Shown: positions 17,331 to 27,313 of the stretch, in pieces
Position numbering within the stretch: position 1 is the stretch's first letter
How the letters are laid out: every line of letters begins with the position of its first letter
Assembly: GCA_021155915.1 (NCBI GenBank)
Contig: JAJNBE010000013.1
Coordinates: 1 to 41,077 of the forward strand
Length of the DNA stretch: 41,077 nt
Reading direction: 5' to 3'
DNA from: Solimicrobium sp.
GTDB taxonomy: Bacteria > Pseudomonadota > Gammaproteobacteria > Burkholderiales > Burkholderiaceae_D
Translations under genes and position numbers: made by a program
Notes under the pieces: model-generated
Told to the model about the DNA's origin: nothing
Database searches by the model: none
The model's input: only the letters and a program-made list of their open reading frames with translations

Positions 17331-17450
17331 TCTTTGCCAAATCAATCCAATTACGGTAACCTTATTCATGACGCTTCTCCTCATTTAAGTGGTGGATAGC
17401 AGCTCCACTTTGGCACATTGCGATGCCGGCGTGAGTGAGGGGCGTCCATT

Positions 17451-17568
17451 TCATTAACCGTAGCGAGCAAGTCAAGTACAAGGCGCCCCGAGCGCAGCAA
17501 CCGGAATGTACTTAAATACATGATGATTGCGAGCACCGCGCAACGCCGTATTCGGCTCGAGCAGTGCG
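17451..17568. repeat. Dispersed repeat, copy B
   Basis: Inverted relative to copy A at 11791-11918. Shared blocks on the minus strand include AATACGGCGTT (17542-17552), GTGCTCGCAATC, TACATTCCGG with GGTTGCTGCGCTC (17490-17502), and TTGCTCGCTA (17461-17470). It differs by small insertions, such as an extra self-complementary TGTATTTAAGTACA. It does not carry the GAGACC terminal motif directly; that lies about 130 bases away at 17316. Confidence 0.75.
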
Positions 17569-17827
17569 GTTGTACACAGGTTTCCGCGTACGCAGCCGCC
17601 TCACTTACCCCTTCTCTTAGCTTCCTCTAACTTGTCGCTTGGTATTACTCGGGAAAGCGTCGGCAGATAGGGCTGGAGAGGAGCTTGAGATTCTACACAC
17701 ATTATTTTGAATTCGTTTTTACGCGGTGCCCACCCAAGTTAATTAATAATTATTGAATTTGCACGACGCTATCTTTCTCTCCATTTCTTCTCTTGAGCAA
17801 AAGGCGCGCAATACTTACCTCGAATCT
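17569..17827. other. Intergenic DNA beyond repeat copy B
   Basis: About 260 bases with no gene recognised, downstream of the DUF3683 gene on the minus strand. Together with 17292-17568 this makes a 536-base non-coding block holding repeat copies B and D and a small hairpin (AAGTGG 17387-17392 with CCACTT 17405-17410). Confidence 0.4.
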
Positions 17828-20800
17828 TCAAACCAGGACCCGCTCGATACCACCATTATTCGCATTCGTTACATAGTCAGGTAGCCAATTTTCACCCAAA
17901 AGATGCTTCGCCAATTCAACCACAATGTAATCAGCAGTGGTGCCACTATCATCATTAAAACGGGTTAAACCTTGCAGACATGCCGGGCATGAAGTCAGGA
18001 TTTTTACTTCGCCGGTAAAACCATTAGCACGTAATTTATCTGCCCCCTTCACCATTTCCTCTTCTTTACGGAATCGAATTTGAGTAGCAATGTCTGGACG
18101 CGAAACCGCTAAGGTCCCTGCTTCACCACAACAGCGCTCATTTTTTTCAATTTTCTGCCCGTCAATAGTGCTGATTAATGCGTTAACCGTTTTTAACGGG
18201 TCTTGCAATTTCATCGGTGTGTGACAAGGGTCGTGATACATGTAACGCGTGCCTGTAATGCCTTCTAGGCTGAGTTTTTTTTCTAATAAATATTCATGGA
18301 TATCGAGCATTCGGCAACCGGGGAAAATTTTATCGAATTCATAGCCGGCCAATTGGTCATAACAGGTGCCACAGGAAACCACTACCGTTTTGATGTCCAG
18401 ATAATTTAACGTGTTGGCCATGCGATGAAACAGTACGCGATTGTCGGTAATAAGTTTTTCGCCTTTTTCGAAATCCCCTGAACTACGCTGTGGATAACCA
18501 CAACATAAATAACCTGGTGGTAAAACAGTTTGCACGCCCACATGCCATAACATTGCTTGGGTAGCTAACCCCACTTGTGAGAACAGTCGCTCCGACCCAC
18601 AACCAGGAAAATAGAATACAGCTTCGGTGTCGGCATTCGTTTTTTTAGGATTGCGGATAATCGGTATAGTTTTATCGTCTTCAATGTCTAATAGAGCCCG
18701 GGCGGTCTTTTTAGGCAAGTTACCGGGCATTTTTTTATTGATGAAATGAATAATTTGTTCTTTAACCGGTGGCTTTCCAATAGTAGAAGGAGGCATCTTT
18801 ACTTGTTTTTTGATAAGAGAGCGAAACAAGGTATGTCCGAAGCGTTGCGCTGCTACTCCCCATCCAAAAATCATCTTACGTGCAATTTTGATGGTGGCAG
18901 GATCTTTTGCATTTAGAAAAAACATCGAGGTTGCAGTGCCTGGGTTGAACGATTTTTGATTCATCTTGCGTAATAAGTTACGCATATTCATTGATACATC
19001 ACCAAAATCAATGTCCACAGGGCAGGGTGTTAAGCATTTATGGCAAACTGTGCAATGGTCCGCTACATCTTCAAATTCTTGCCAATGCTTAATCGAAATG
19101 CCACGCCGGGTTTGTTCCTCATAAAGGAATGCCTCTATCAATAATGACGTTGCTAAAATTTTATTGCGGGGTGAATATAGCAAATTAGCCCGCGGCACAT
19201 GGGTGGCACAAACGGGTTTGCATTTTCCGCAACGCAAACAATCCTTAACGCTGTTAGAGATGGCACCGATATCGCTTTGCTGCATGATGAGTGATTCATG
19301 TCCCATCAATCCGAACGAGGGGGTGTAAGCGTTGCTTAAATCGGCGACAAATCCTGGTAAATTAAGCAGCTTACCTTTATTGAAATGACCCTCAGGATCA
19401 ATGCGCAATTTATAGTCACGAAAATCGCTCATTTCCGCATCGGTTAAGTATTCGAGTTTTGTGATGCCGATGCCATGCTCACCGGAAATAACACCATTTA
19501 ACTGACGTGCCAATACCATAATCCGCGCCACTGCTTTATGCGCAACTTGCAGCATGTCGTAGTCATCAGAATTAACAGGGAGATTAGTGTGAACATTCCC
19601 ATCTCCGGCATGCATATGTAGAGCGACGAATACCCGACTACGCAATACCTGTTTATGCATTGCTTCGCATTCATTCTGGATTAGTTTGAACGCAGATCCT
19701 GTAAAAATCTGACGTAACTGTGCGCGCAGTTCGTTTTTCCATGAGACACGAATAGTATGGTCTTGCACTACATCAAACAACGTCACATTGGGCTGAGTGC
19801 TGAGACGTGCTTTCACAAGAGGGGCAAGGTTTTCTAAACCGAGAGCGGATAGTGGAGCAATAACATTCACTAATCGCTGATCTAACTGAGCCAAAACTAA
19901 TTCCCAGCGCGCCCGTACTGAATTTAGTAATGCTTGTGCCTGCGCTACGCGATCTTCAAAAATTTCTGCGACAGGAATATAGTTAGCTTCCGCTTCCTCA
20001 TTTTTACCAAGTGGCAGATTTCCGTTAGCAAAATACAGCTGTAAAGATTTCACCAACTGCAGTTTGTTTTGTATGGAGAGTTCAATATTAATGCGCTCAA
20101 TGCCATCGGTATACTCGCCCATTCTGTGCAAAGGAATCACTACATCTTCGTTGATCTTAAACGCATTTGTGTGCTTAGAAATAGCTGCCGTTTTTGCACG
20201 ATCTAACCAGAACTTTTTGCGCGCCTCAGGTGACACCGCCACAAAACCTTCGCCTACCCGGGTATTGGCAATACGGATAACTTCTGATGCTGCAATGGCC
20301 ACGGCATTTTCATCATCTCCGACAATATCACCAAACAGCGCCATTTTTGGCAGCACACCACGTTTCGATTTGGTGGTGTAACCCACCGCGCGCAAATAAC
20401 GCTCATCCAAATGTTCTAATCCCGCAAGAACCGCACCGCCTTGTTTTGTTTGCCCTTCCAAATAATCCTTGATTTCAACAATGGACGGAATCGCATCGCG
20501 TGCTTGACCAAAGAACTCTAAACAAACAGTACGTGTAAATTTGGGCATTTTATGTAAAATCCAGCACGCCGACGTAATTATTCCATCGCAACCTTCTTTT
20601 TGTACGCCCGGTAAGCCAGATAAAAACTTATCGGTAACATCTTTGCCCAAACCCTCCCGGCGAAAAGCGCTGCCGCGAATATCCAGTTGCTCCGATTTGA
20701 ACGGCGATTTCTGTCCGGCATGCGTCCATTCCAATTTAAATTTGGCTACGTTGACATCGTGGATTTTCCCAAAATTGTGTTCAAGCCGTGTCACTTCTAA

Positions 20801-21793
20801 CCAATCACCGTTCGGATCGATCATGCGCCAGGACGCTAAATTATCCAGTGCAGTTCCCCATAACACGGCTTTTTTTCCACCCGCATTCATGGCCACATTG
20901 CCACCAATACAGGAAGCATCCGCCGAGGTTGGATCGACCGCGAAAACAAAACCGGCCTTATCGGCGGCCTCGGCTACTCGTCTAGTGACGACACCGGCAC
21001 CCGAATTAATCGTAGCGTACGGTGAAGAAAGGCCGGGTAAAATAGACATTTCTACTGCGCCTAACTTGTCTAATTTTTCTGTATTGATTACGGCAGAGCG
21101 TGGCGTTAAGGGAATTGCACCGCCGGTGTAACCGGTCCCGCCGCCTCTTGGAATGATGGTAAGTTTTAGTTCAATACAACTTTTGACTAATCCTGCTATT
21201 TCGTCTTCGGTATCCGGTGTCAACACTACAAATGGGTATTCGACGCGCCAGTCCGTGGCATCAGTCACATGCGAAACACGGGAGAGGCCATCAAATTTAA
21301 TGTTGTCTTTTGCGGTATGACGCGCCAGTGACTTCAGAGCACGTTTGCGCAGATCAGCCATTTGACCCAATTCTTCGGCAAATTTATGTACAGCTAAGTG
21401 CGCCGCCTCTAATAACATTTGCACACTTTGATTGCGATAATTTGCTTCTGTCGCATTTCCCTCGCCGCCTGAACGACGTTTGTCCACTTCTGCCAGGCGA
21501 TGATTTAATGCATCAATTAAATTCTGCCTACGTCTGGGGTTATCTGACAAATCATCTTGTAAATATGGATTGCGTTGCACCACCCAAATATCCCCCAGCA
21601 CTTCATACAGCATGCGTGCAGAACGGCCTGTTTGTCGCGCAGCGCGTAAGGTAGTCAACAAATTCCAGGCAGGCTCGCCTAGTAACCGAATCACAATTTC
21701 GCGGTCTGAAAATGACGTGTAGTTGTACGGAATTTCACGCAACCGTGCTGGGGCTACAGGGAGTTCATTGAATTTTAGTTCTAAAGCATTCAT
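17828..21793 (-). CDS. DUF3683 FAD-linked oxidase / Fe-S / CCG-domain oxidoreductase
   Basis: A 1321-residue fusion protein. The first 160 residues or so are the DUF3683 region. An FAD-binding type 4 domain follows ([19 protein letters not shown]), then the FAD-oxidase C-terminal domain with [15 protein letters not shown] and the GEHGIGITK motif. Two 4Fe-4S ligand sets come next, [11 protein letters not shown] from Cys852 and [12 protein letters not shown] near residue 920, and finally two cysteine-rich CCG domains (FPGCGSERL with LCCGYPQ, and HDPCHTP with RCCGEAG). This resembles GlcD, GlcF and related D-2-hydroxyacid dehydrogenases fused in one chain. It probably oxidises a hydroxy acid and passes electrons to quinone. 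The substrate is unknown. The family is typical of betaproteobacteria and often neighbours ilvA. Confidence 0.92.
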   Translation of the reverse strand: MNALELKFNELPVAPARLREIPYNYTSFSDREIVIRLLGEPAWNLLTTLRAARQTGRSARMLYEVLGDIWVVQRNPYLQDDLSDNPRRRQNLIDALNHRLAEVDKRRSGGEGNATEANYRNQSVQMLLEAAHLAVHKFAEELGQMADLRKRALKSLARHTAKDNIKFDGLSRVSHVTDATDWRVEYPFVVLTPDTEDEIAGLVKSCIELKLTIIPRGGGTGYTGGAIPLTPRSAVINTEKLDKLGAVEMSILPGLSSPYATINSGAGVVTRRVAEAADKAGFVFAVDPTSADASCIGGNVAMNAGGKKAVLWGTALDNLASWRMIDPNGDWLEVTRLEHNFGKIHDVNVAKFKLEWTHAGQKSPFKSEQLDIRGSAFRREGLGKDVTDKFLSGLPGVQKEGCDGIITSACWILHKMPKFTRTVCLEFFGQARDAIPSIVEIKDYLEGQTKQGGAVLAGLEHLDERYLRAVGYTTKSKRGVLPKMALFGDIVGDDENAVAIAASEVIRIANTRVGEGFVAVSPEARKKFWLDRAKTAAISKHTNAFKINEDVVIPLHRMGEYTDGIERINIELSIQNKLQLVKSLQLYFANGNLPLGKNEEAEANYIPVAEIFEDRVAQAQALLNSVRARWELVLAQLDQRLVNVIAPLSALGLENLAPLVKARLSTQPNVTLFDVVQDHTIRVSWKNELRAQLRQIFTGSAFKLIQNECEAMHKQVLRSRVFVALHMHAGDGNVHTNLPVNSDDYDMLQVAHKAVARIMVLARQLNGVISGEHGIGITKLEYLTDAEMSDFRDYKLRIDPEGHFNKGKLLNLPGFVADLSNAYTPSFGLMGHESLIMQQSDIGAISNSVKDCLRCGKCKPVCATHVPRANLLYSPRNKILATSLLIEAFLYEEQTRRGISIKHWQEFEDVADHCTVCHKCLTPCPVDIDFGDVSMNMRNLLRKMNQKSFNPGTATSMFFLNAKDPATIKIARKMIFGWGVAAQRFGHTLFRSLIKKQVKMPPSTIGKPPVKEQIIHFINKKMPGNLPKKTARALLDIEDDKTIPIIRNPKKTNADTEAVFYFPGCGSERLFSQVGLATQAMLWHVGVQTVLPPGYLCCGYPQRSSGDFEKGEKLITDNRVLFHRMANTLNYLDIKTVVVSCGTCYDQLAGYEFDKIFPGCRMLDIHEYLLEKKLSLEGITGTRYMYHDPCHTPMKLQDPLKTVNALISTIDGQKIEKNERCCGEAGTLAVSRPDIATQIRFRKEEEMVKGADKLRANGFTGEVKILTSCPACLQGLTRFNDDSGTTADYIVVELAKHLLGENWLPDYVTNANNGGIERVLV

Positions 21794-22271
21794 TGTTGGT
21801 TATTTTGGTGAAGATAGCGAAAGAAGCTAAAGTAGATTTTATCGTATTGCAATGCCGAACGTCATTAAAGTGTAATGGCTAGTCTGGCATACTGCTTTTT
21901 CATTCCGCAAAAAATGTTTTCTGCAAGCTCCCCTGGAAAGCATCGGGTATTAATTAGCTTTCTTCACTCACTTGTTCTTTAGAGTCAATTACTTCTTCAA
22001 CCCATTGAAAAGCAGTCAATGATGAATTTTTCTTCGAAATGAAAATTGCACATTATTTGTTAAAATTAAACAAGGTTTGAAGAGTTATCAAAAAGTTGAT
22101 CGGCTTTTCCCTCGACGAGTAGTTATTAGTGTAACCGCCGATGATATTTTCTTGCATTTCTTGTTGAGAGTTAGAGGAAATCTTATTTAGTTAGTATTTA
22201 AATAAATTTATAAGTTTAATCCGATCGTATAGCAAACAAGGATTCTCTCTCAACGAATCCAGAGGGAATTC
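21794..22271. other. Divergent intergenic region DUF3683 / ilvA
   Basis: Almost 500 AT-rich bases between divergent genes; no open frame of note. A small hairpin, GGATTC (22240-22245) with GAATCC (22255-22260), lies just before the ilvA promoter-like palindrome. The region probably carries promoters for both genes; only the ilvA -10 is clear enough to list. Confidence 0.45.
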
Positions 22272-22283
22272 AGATTATAATCT
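22272..22283 (+). promoter_or_regulatory. Palindrome containing a -10 box upstream of ilvA
   Basis: AGATTATAATCT is a perfect 12-bp palindrome whose centre supplies TATAAT (22276-22281). Transcription would start about 22288, leaving a leader of roughly 28 bases before the ATG at 22316; that favours this ATG over the TTG at 22292. No good -35 box is seen, so an activator or repressor site is possible. Confidence 0.4.
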
Positions 22284-22315
22284 TCGGCTCTTTGAAAAAT
22301 CCGCCGTCCTTAGCC

Positions 22316-23851
22316 ATGAGCACTGATTATCTAAAAAAAATACTAACGTCACGAGTTTACGACGTTGCGGTTGAAACTCCGCTAGAACTTTCTCCTACAC
22401 TCTCCCAGCGCTACGGTAATAAAATTTTTTTCAAACGGGAAGATATGCAAAATATCTTCAGTTTCAAAATTCGTGGCGCCTACAATCGCATGGCGCAGCT
22501 TTCCCCCACACAACTTAAACAAGGTGTGATTTGTGCATCTGCTGGGAACCATGCACAAGGCGTAGCTTTTTCTGCGGCACGGCTAAATTGCTTCGCCATC
22601 ATTGTGATGCCAAATTCAACGCCGCAGCTTAAGATCAACGCGGTGGAGCAGCACGGTGGAAAAAATGTCGAAGTGATGTTGCACGGAGATTCCTATTCCG
22701 ATGCTTACAGCTATGCCTTAGCGCTCGAAAAAGAAAACCGACTCACTTTCATACATCCGTTCGATGATCCCGATGTTATTGCGGGTCAAGGCACCATCGG
22801 TATGGAAATTTTACGTCAGCATGCCGAACCTATCCACGCGATCTTTGTGCCGGTAGGTGGAGGCGGATTGTTGTCAGGTATCGCAGCTTATGTCAAAGCG
22901 GTACGCCCAGAAATAAAAATTATTGGTGTTGAGACAGAAGATGCAGATGCTATGTCGCGCAGTTTGACGGCAGGGAAGCGGATTGATTTGTCTGAAGTCG
23001 GTTTATTTGCTGATGGCACTGCAGTAAAATTAGTCGGTGAAGAAACATTCCGCTTAGCTAAGCAGTACGTAGATGAAATCATTTTGGTTAATACCGACGC
23101 CATTTGCGCTGCGTTAAAAGATGTCTTTCAAGATACTCGTAGTATTCTGGAACCTTCCGGAGCTTTAGCCATTGCTGGTGCAAAGGCTTATTTGGAACGT
23201 GCCAAAATTAATAAAAAGTCACTAAAAAACCAACATTTAATCACTATTGCCAGTGGCGCAAATATGAATTTTGATCGTCTGCGTTTTGTTGCAGAACGAG
23301 CGGAAATCGGTGAAGCGCGGGAAGCGGTATTTGCGGTAACGATTCCTGAAGAGCGGGGCAGTTTTAAACGGTTTTGTGAATTGGTCGGTCGGCGAAATGT
23401 GACGGAATTCAATTACCGAATTAGCGACCAAAGCTCAGCGCATATCTATGTGGGCATTCAAGTGAATAACCGCAATGAATCAGGAGAAATCGCTCAGAAC
23501 TTCATTAGACATGGTTTTGCTACGTTGGATTTATCGCAAGACGAATTGGCCAAATTACATATCCGGCATTTGGTAGGCGGAAAAAGTTCGTTGGCAAGGG
23601 ATGAAATTTTGTATCGATTTGAATTTCCAGAGCGTCCCGGAGCGCTAATGCGTTTTTTGTCGAGTATGGCGCCCAACTGGAATATCAGTTTGTTCCACTA
23701 TCGCAATCATGGCGCGGATTACGGACGCATTTTAGTGGGGTTACAAGTGCCGGAAAATGAAATGACTAAATTCGAAGATTTTCTTGGCGTGCTAGGTTAT
23801 CGACACTGGGACGAGAGCAGTAATCCTGTATATAAACTTTTTCTGTCGTAA
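22316..23851 (+). CDS. ilvA: Threonine deaminase (biosynthetic)
   Basis: PLP enzyme converting threonine to 2-oxobutanoate, the first step of isoleucine synthesis. The N-terminal catalytic domain has the PLP lysine in [10 protein letters not shown] (Lys51), the substrate loop ASAGNHAQG and the phosphate-binding VGGGGLLSG. The C-terminal part holds two ACT-like regulatory domains ([18 protein letters not shown] and [17 protein letters not shown]), so feedback control by isoleucine is expected. The 511-residue length from the ATG matches the biosynthetic type. A frame extends to a TTG at 22292, but the protein families begin near [17 protein letters not shown], as here. queF follows after four bases. 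Confidence 0.96.
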   Translation: MSTDYLKKILTSRVYDVAVETPLELSPTLSQRYGNKIFFKREDMQNIFSFKIRGAYNRMAQLSPTQLKQGVICASAGNHAQGVAFSAARLNCFAIIVMPNSTPQLKINAVEQHGGKNVEVMLHGDSYSDAYSYALALEKENRLTFIHPFDDPDVIAGQGTIGMEILRQHAEPIHAIFVPVGGGGLLSGIAAYVKAVRPEIKIIGVETEDADAMSRSLTAGKRIDLSEVGLFADGTAVKLVGEETFRLAKQYVDEIILVNTDAICAALKDVFQDTRSILEPSGALAIAGAKAYLERAKINKKSLKNQHLITIASGANMNFDRLRFVAERAEIGEAREAVFAVTIPEERGSFKRFCELVGRRNVTEFNYRISDQSSAHIYVGIQVNNRNESGEIAQNFIRHGFATLDLSQDELAKLHIRHLVGGKSSLARDEILYRFEFPERPGALMRFLSSMAPNWNISLFHYRNHGADYGRILVGLQVPENEMTKFEDFLGVLGYRHWDESSNPVYKLFLS

Positions 23852-23855
23852 AACT

Positions 23856-24704
23856 ATGTCTTCAAAAGAATGGGATAACACGCCCGAGCAGTCAGCGCTG
23901 GGCAAATTAACTGTCTACGCGACGTCCTATGACGCGAGTTTACTGTTTTCAATTCCACGCTCTAAAAAAAGAGCAGAGATTGGTGTCACATCGACTTTAC
24001 CTTTTTTTGGATTAGATATCTGGAATGCTTATGAAGTGTCGTGGTTGAATTTGCGTGGCAAGCCCCAAGTGGCAATTGCCCAATTTTTGGTTCCCGCGGA
24101 TTCGCCAAATATAATCGAATCGAAATCATTCAAGCTTTATTTGAATTCATTTAACCAAACTCGTTTAGAAAGTGTCGACGCTTTTCTGGGGTTATTAAAA
24201 CACGATTTGTCTGAGGGCTTTGGAACTCCAATACAAATTGAGCTGGTGCTACCTAGCAATTTTCCCACATGTCGTTTTACTGAATTAGATGGCTTATTAC
24301 TAGACCGCTTAGACATTGAAATTGATCATTTCGCACCTGACGTGGCATTGTTGACCTACCAGGCTAATGTTCCCCCGGTGGAAGAAAAACTGGTGTCACA
24401 TTTACTAAAGTCAAATTGTTTAATCACGGGGCAGCCCGACTGGGCTAGCATACAAATTCATTATATTGGCGAGCCAATCGACCAGTCAGGACTATTAAAG
24501 TATCTTATTGGATTCCGTAATCACCATGAATTTCATGAGCAATGCGTCGAGCGTATTTTTATGGATATAAATAGTTATTGCCGACCGCAAAAATTAGCTG
24601 TATACGCACGGTATACCCGCCGTGGCGGCCTGGATATCAATCCTTGGCGTAGCAACTTCACGAGTAAGCATGTGCCTCTTAACCTAAGAAGTGCTCGTCA
24701 ATAG
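23856..24704 (+). CDS. queF: QueF, 7-cyano-7-deazaguanine reductase (NADPH)
   Basis: Reduces preQ0 to preQ1 in queuosine synthesis, the modified base at tRNA wobble positions. This is the long, two-domain type: 282 residues with a degenerate N-terminal tunnelling-fold half carrying the QueF motif [15 protein letters not shown], and a C-terminal half with the catalytic Cys188 in [12 protein letters not shown] and Asp195. The [16 protein letters not shown] motif is also diagnostic. Starting four bases after ilvA, it is surely co-transcribed with it, an arrangement I recall from Burkholderiales. Confidence 0.96.
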   Translation: MSSKEWDNTPEQSALGKLTVYATSYDASLLFSIPRSKKRAEIGVTSTLPFFGLDIWNAYEVSWLNLRGKPQVAIAQFLVPADSPNIIESKSFKLYLNSFNQTRLESVDAFLGLLKHDLSEGFGTPIQIELVLPSNFPTCRFTELDGLLLDRLDIEIDHFAPDVALLTYQANVPPVEEKLVSHLLKSNCLITGQPDWASIQIHYIGEPIDQSGLLKYLIGFRNHHEFHEQCVERIFMDINSYCRPQKLAVYARYTRRGGLDINPWRSNFTSKHVPLNLRSARQ

Positions 24705-24845
24705 CTAGGGTAGACTAAGTTCATGTATACCCGATGTACGGTATTTGACAAATGTTAGCTATATTACACGTCCAAATACTAAGCTTTGATGCTAAACGTA
24801 TTAATTGCCAGAATTGCAAAAATTAACAATAATATTTAAGGGGTG

Positions 24846-24873
24846 TTGCACATTGTGTAAAGAAGCCTATAAT
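24846..24873 (+). promoter_or_regulatory. Sigma-70-type promoter for ptsN-hprK-rapZ
   Basis: TTGCAC (24846-24851) and a consensus TATAAT (24868-24873) are separated by 16 bases. The expected start near 24880 is about 40 bases before the ptsN ATG. This suggests ptsN has its own promoter instead of being transcribed from rpoN-hpf as in many proteobacteria. Confidence 0.65.
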
Positions 24874-24875
24874 TT

Positions 24876-24901
24876 GCGCCACCCGACTTTTTTCGGGGCG
24901 C
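24876..24901 (+). promoter_or_regulatory. GC-rich hairpin at the ptsN transcription start
   Basis: GCGCC (24876-24880) and CCGA (24883-24886) pair with TCGG (24893-24896) and GGCGC (24897-24901), with a two-base bulge and a T-rich loop. It spans the predicted start site, so it may be an operator or a 5' mRNA stem. A terminator of preceding transcription is less likely because no T-run follows. Confidence 0.4.
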
Positions 24902-24920
24902 TGATTTAACTCTTAGTATC

Positions 24921-25388
24921 ATGACGAATATCGCACAAATTTTGCCCTTAAGTAATGTATTACTGAATCTTGAAGTCTCAAGCAAAAAGCGGGCATTTGA
25001 ACAAGCCGGCCTTTTGTTTGAGAACAATTGCGGAATCGCCCGATCAATAGTCTCTGAAAACCTATTTGCCCGTGAAAGCTTGGGTTCGACGGGTCTTGGA
25101 CATGGCGTAGCCATTCCGCATGGCCGAATCAAAGGTTTGAAGAAGCCTGTCGCTGCCTTAATTCGATTGGCTGAACCAATACCATTCGAATCACCTGACG
25201 GGGAGCCGGTCCATCTACTCATTTTTTTACTAATGCCAGATAAAGTTAATAAACAGCATCTGGCCATTCTGGCAGAAGTTGCAGAGCTATTTTCGGATAG
25301 TGCCATCCGAACTGAGTTAACGAGAGCAGACGACGCTGTTGCGGTGCATAACCTTATCTTGTCCTGGCAACCGCAAAAACCGGCGTAA
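24921..25388 (+). CDS. ptsN: PTS IIA-Ntr protein PtsN
   Basis: Nitrogen-PTS enzyme IIA, a regulatory phosphoprotein that receives phosphate from NPr/HPr and acts on potassium uptake, stress and nitrogen responses rather than sugar transport. At 155 residues it matches the family. The phospho-acceptor is His67 in [15 protein letters not shown]. Downstream come hprK and rapZ, the standard betaproteobacterial order. The rpoN and hpf genes that usually precede ptsN are missing; queF is upstream instead. No clear ribosome binding site is visible before the ATG. Confidence 0.95.
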   Translation: MTNIAQILPLSNVLLNLEVSSKKRAFEQAGLLFENNCGIARSIVSENLFARESLGSTGLGHGVAIPHGRIKGLKKPVAALIRLAEPIPFESPDGEPVHLLIFLLMPDKVNKQHLAILAEVAELFSDSAIRTELTRADDAVAVHNLILSWQPQKPA

Positions 25389-25422
25389 CGGACTTATTGA
25401 GCGAATTAAGCGACTATTCTTC

Positions 25423-26376
25423 ATGCCAAATCCCAGTACTCTGTCTATACAAGTCATCTATGAAGATAACCGCGATTTATTAAAGCTGGGTTGGTTTGCG
25501 GGGTGTTCTGGTGGCGAAAAGCTTATTTTTGGCGATGCAACTTCCGCTGCAGATCAGGTCGGACATCTAAATCTAATCCATCCCAGCCGTATTCAGGTCA
25601 TGGGGCATCAGGAAAAAGCGTATTACGAGCGTATTTCGTCCAACACCCGTGCTCACTTATTTCGGGATTTGGTTGCTGGCGGAACGCCCGCTATTATCAT
25701 CGCCCAGGGCTTAGAAACCCCCGCTGATTTAATGGCAGTATGTGATGAGAATAATATTCCGCTATTTTCAACACCTCTTCCGTCTGCACAAGTCATCGAT
25801 TTTTTGCGGGTATTTTTATCTAAACGCTTAGCCCAACAGATCACCATGCACGGTGTCTTTATGGATGTTCTCGGGGTAGGGGTATTGATTACCGGGGATT
25901 CCGGTTTAGGTAAAAGTGAACTTGGCCTGGAATTAATCTCACGTAGTCATGGATTAGTGGCGGATGATGCCGTTGAGTTCTCACGCATTGCCCCGAATAT
26001 GATCGAAGGTCGCTGTCCCCCCTTATTACAAAATTTATTGGAAGTACGCGGATTAGGTTTACTGGATATCAAAGCAATTTTTGGTGAAACAGCTGTGCGG
26101 CGTAAAATGCGCTTAAAATTAATTGTGCATCTAATACGTAGGAGTAATACTCTGGAAGATAGTTTTGAACGTCTTCCCATTGATGCACAAACGGAAGAAG
26201 TGCTAGGTCTCAGCATACGCAGAGTTACCATCCCCGTTGCGGCGGGGCGAAATATTGCTGTTTTGCTCGAAGCTGCCGTGCGAAATACCATTTTGCAATT
26301 ACGCGGTATCGATACTTTGCAAGAATTTATGGAACGGCAACGGAAGGCAATGGACGACGAAGCAGCTAAAACCTAA
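25423..26376 (+). CDS. hprK: HPr kinase/phosphorylase
   Basis: HprK phosphorylates a serine of HPr with ATP or pyrophosphate and removes it again. In betaproteobacteria it belongs to a regulatory, incomplete PTS. The P-loop GDSGLGKS lies at residues 158-165, followed by HGLVADD, and the signature [20 protein letters not shown] is intact. A longer frame overlaps the end of ptsN, but the ATG at 25423 gives the normal N-terminus [16 protein letters not shown] and 317 residues. There is only a weak ribosome binding site. ptsN ends 34 bases upstream. Confidence 0.96.
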   Translation: MPNPSTLSIQVIYEDNRDLLKLGWFAGCSGGEKLIFGDATSAADQVGHLNLIHPSRIQVMGHQEKAYYERISSNTRAHLFRDLVAGGTPAIIIAQGLETPADLMAVCDENNIPLFSTPLPSAQVIDFLRVFLSKRLAQQITMHGVFMDVLGVGVLITGDSGLGKSELGLELISRSHGLVADDAVEFSRIAPNMIEGRCPPLLQNLLEVRGLGLLDIKAIFGETAVRRKMRLKLIVHLIRRSNTLEDSFERLPIDAQTEEVLGLSIRRVTIPVAAGRNIAVLLEAAVRNTILQLRGIDTLQEFMERQRKAMDDEAAKT

Positions 26377-26438
26377 TAAAGGTACTGTGTCCACGGCACT
26401 CATTGCCAAACCCGGCACCATTTTATTCTGGAACTATT

Positions 26439-27302
26439 ATGCGTATTTTTCTCATCTCCGGTATTTCTGGCTCAGGAAAATCTGTGGCCTTAAATGTGCT
26501 GGAAGATGCCGGTTTTTTTTGTGTCGATAATCTGCCACCTGCACTGCTACCTGCTCTCATTAAAACTCTCGCCGATGACGGAGTCGACTCTGCTTCAATC
26601 GTAATTGACGCGCGCAGTGCTAACTCATTAAGCGGCCTAATTAATAGTATTCAACAACTTAAATCGGCCGGGCATCAAGTTGATTTATTGTTTTTAACCG
26701 CGAAAACAGATTCTCTAATTGCTCGTTTTTCCGAGACGCGGCGTAGCCATCCCTTTTCACATCGACTACTACCGGGGCAAAACCCCAATGATCCAAAGAC
26801 GCTCATCGAGTGTATACAAATTGAGCGAAAAATGTTGAGCGACATGAAAGAAATTGCTGTCGTCATTGACACCTCCGAATTAAAAGCAAATCAGTTACGA
26901 GACTGGGTTCGCGAACTAATGCAAATTGAGCGCAGTGCCATTACCATGCTTTTTGAATCCTTTGCATTTAAAGTGGGTGTGCCATTGAATGCTGATCTTG
27001 TATTTGACGTACGCACTTTGCCTAACCCTTATTACGATATCAATTTGCGTCCTTTAACTGGACAAGATTTGCCGGTGCAAGTTTTTTTAGAAGAGCAGCC
27101 AGAAGCAAAAGAAATGTTGGGAGATATCCGTCAATTTATAGAAAAGTGGCTACCCTCTTTCAAACAAAATAACCGTAGCTATTTAACTATTGGTATCGGC
27201 TGCACCGGTGGCCAACATCGTTCTGTATATGTGGTTGAACAATTGGCCCTGTATTTTAGAGATGCTGAACAAGTGGTAGTCCGGCATCGTGAGTTGAGCT
27301 GA
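26439..27302 (+). CDS. rapZ: RapZ, RNase adapter and nucleotide-binding protein
   Basis: RapZ in enterobacteria delivers the sRNA GlmZ to RNase E and so controls glucosamine-6-phosphate synthase; the betaproteobacterial role is likely related but untested. The P-loop GISGSGKS lies at residues 8-15 and the C-terminal domain has GIGCTGGQHRSVYV, both diagnostic. The ATG at 26439 is chosen over a start 12 codons earlier because it opens with MRIFLISGISGSGKS and has TGGA upstream. Length 287 is typical. It converges on mutY with 11 bases between stops. Confidence 0.95.
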   Translation: MRIFLISGISGSGKSVALNVLEDAGFFCVDNLPPALLPALIKTLADDGVDSASIVIDARSANSLSGLINSIQQLKSAGHQVDLLFLTAKTDSLIARFSETRRSHPFSHRLLPGQNPNDPKTLIECIQIERKMLSDMKEIAVVIDTSELKANQLRDWVRELMQIERSAITMLFESFAFKVGVPLNADLVFDVRTLPNPYYDINLRPLTGQDLPVQVFLEEQPEAKEMLGDIRQFIEKWLPSFKQNNRSYLTIGIGCTGGQHRSVYVVEQLALYFRDAEQVVVRHRELS

Positions 27303-27313
27303 CCGCATTGGGT

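Noticed and set aside
20541..21131. 196-codon plus-strand frame opposite the DUF3683 gene
   Set aside because: It is antisense to a clearly conserved FAD domain and has no start signal or protein-like features.
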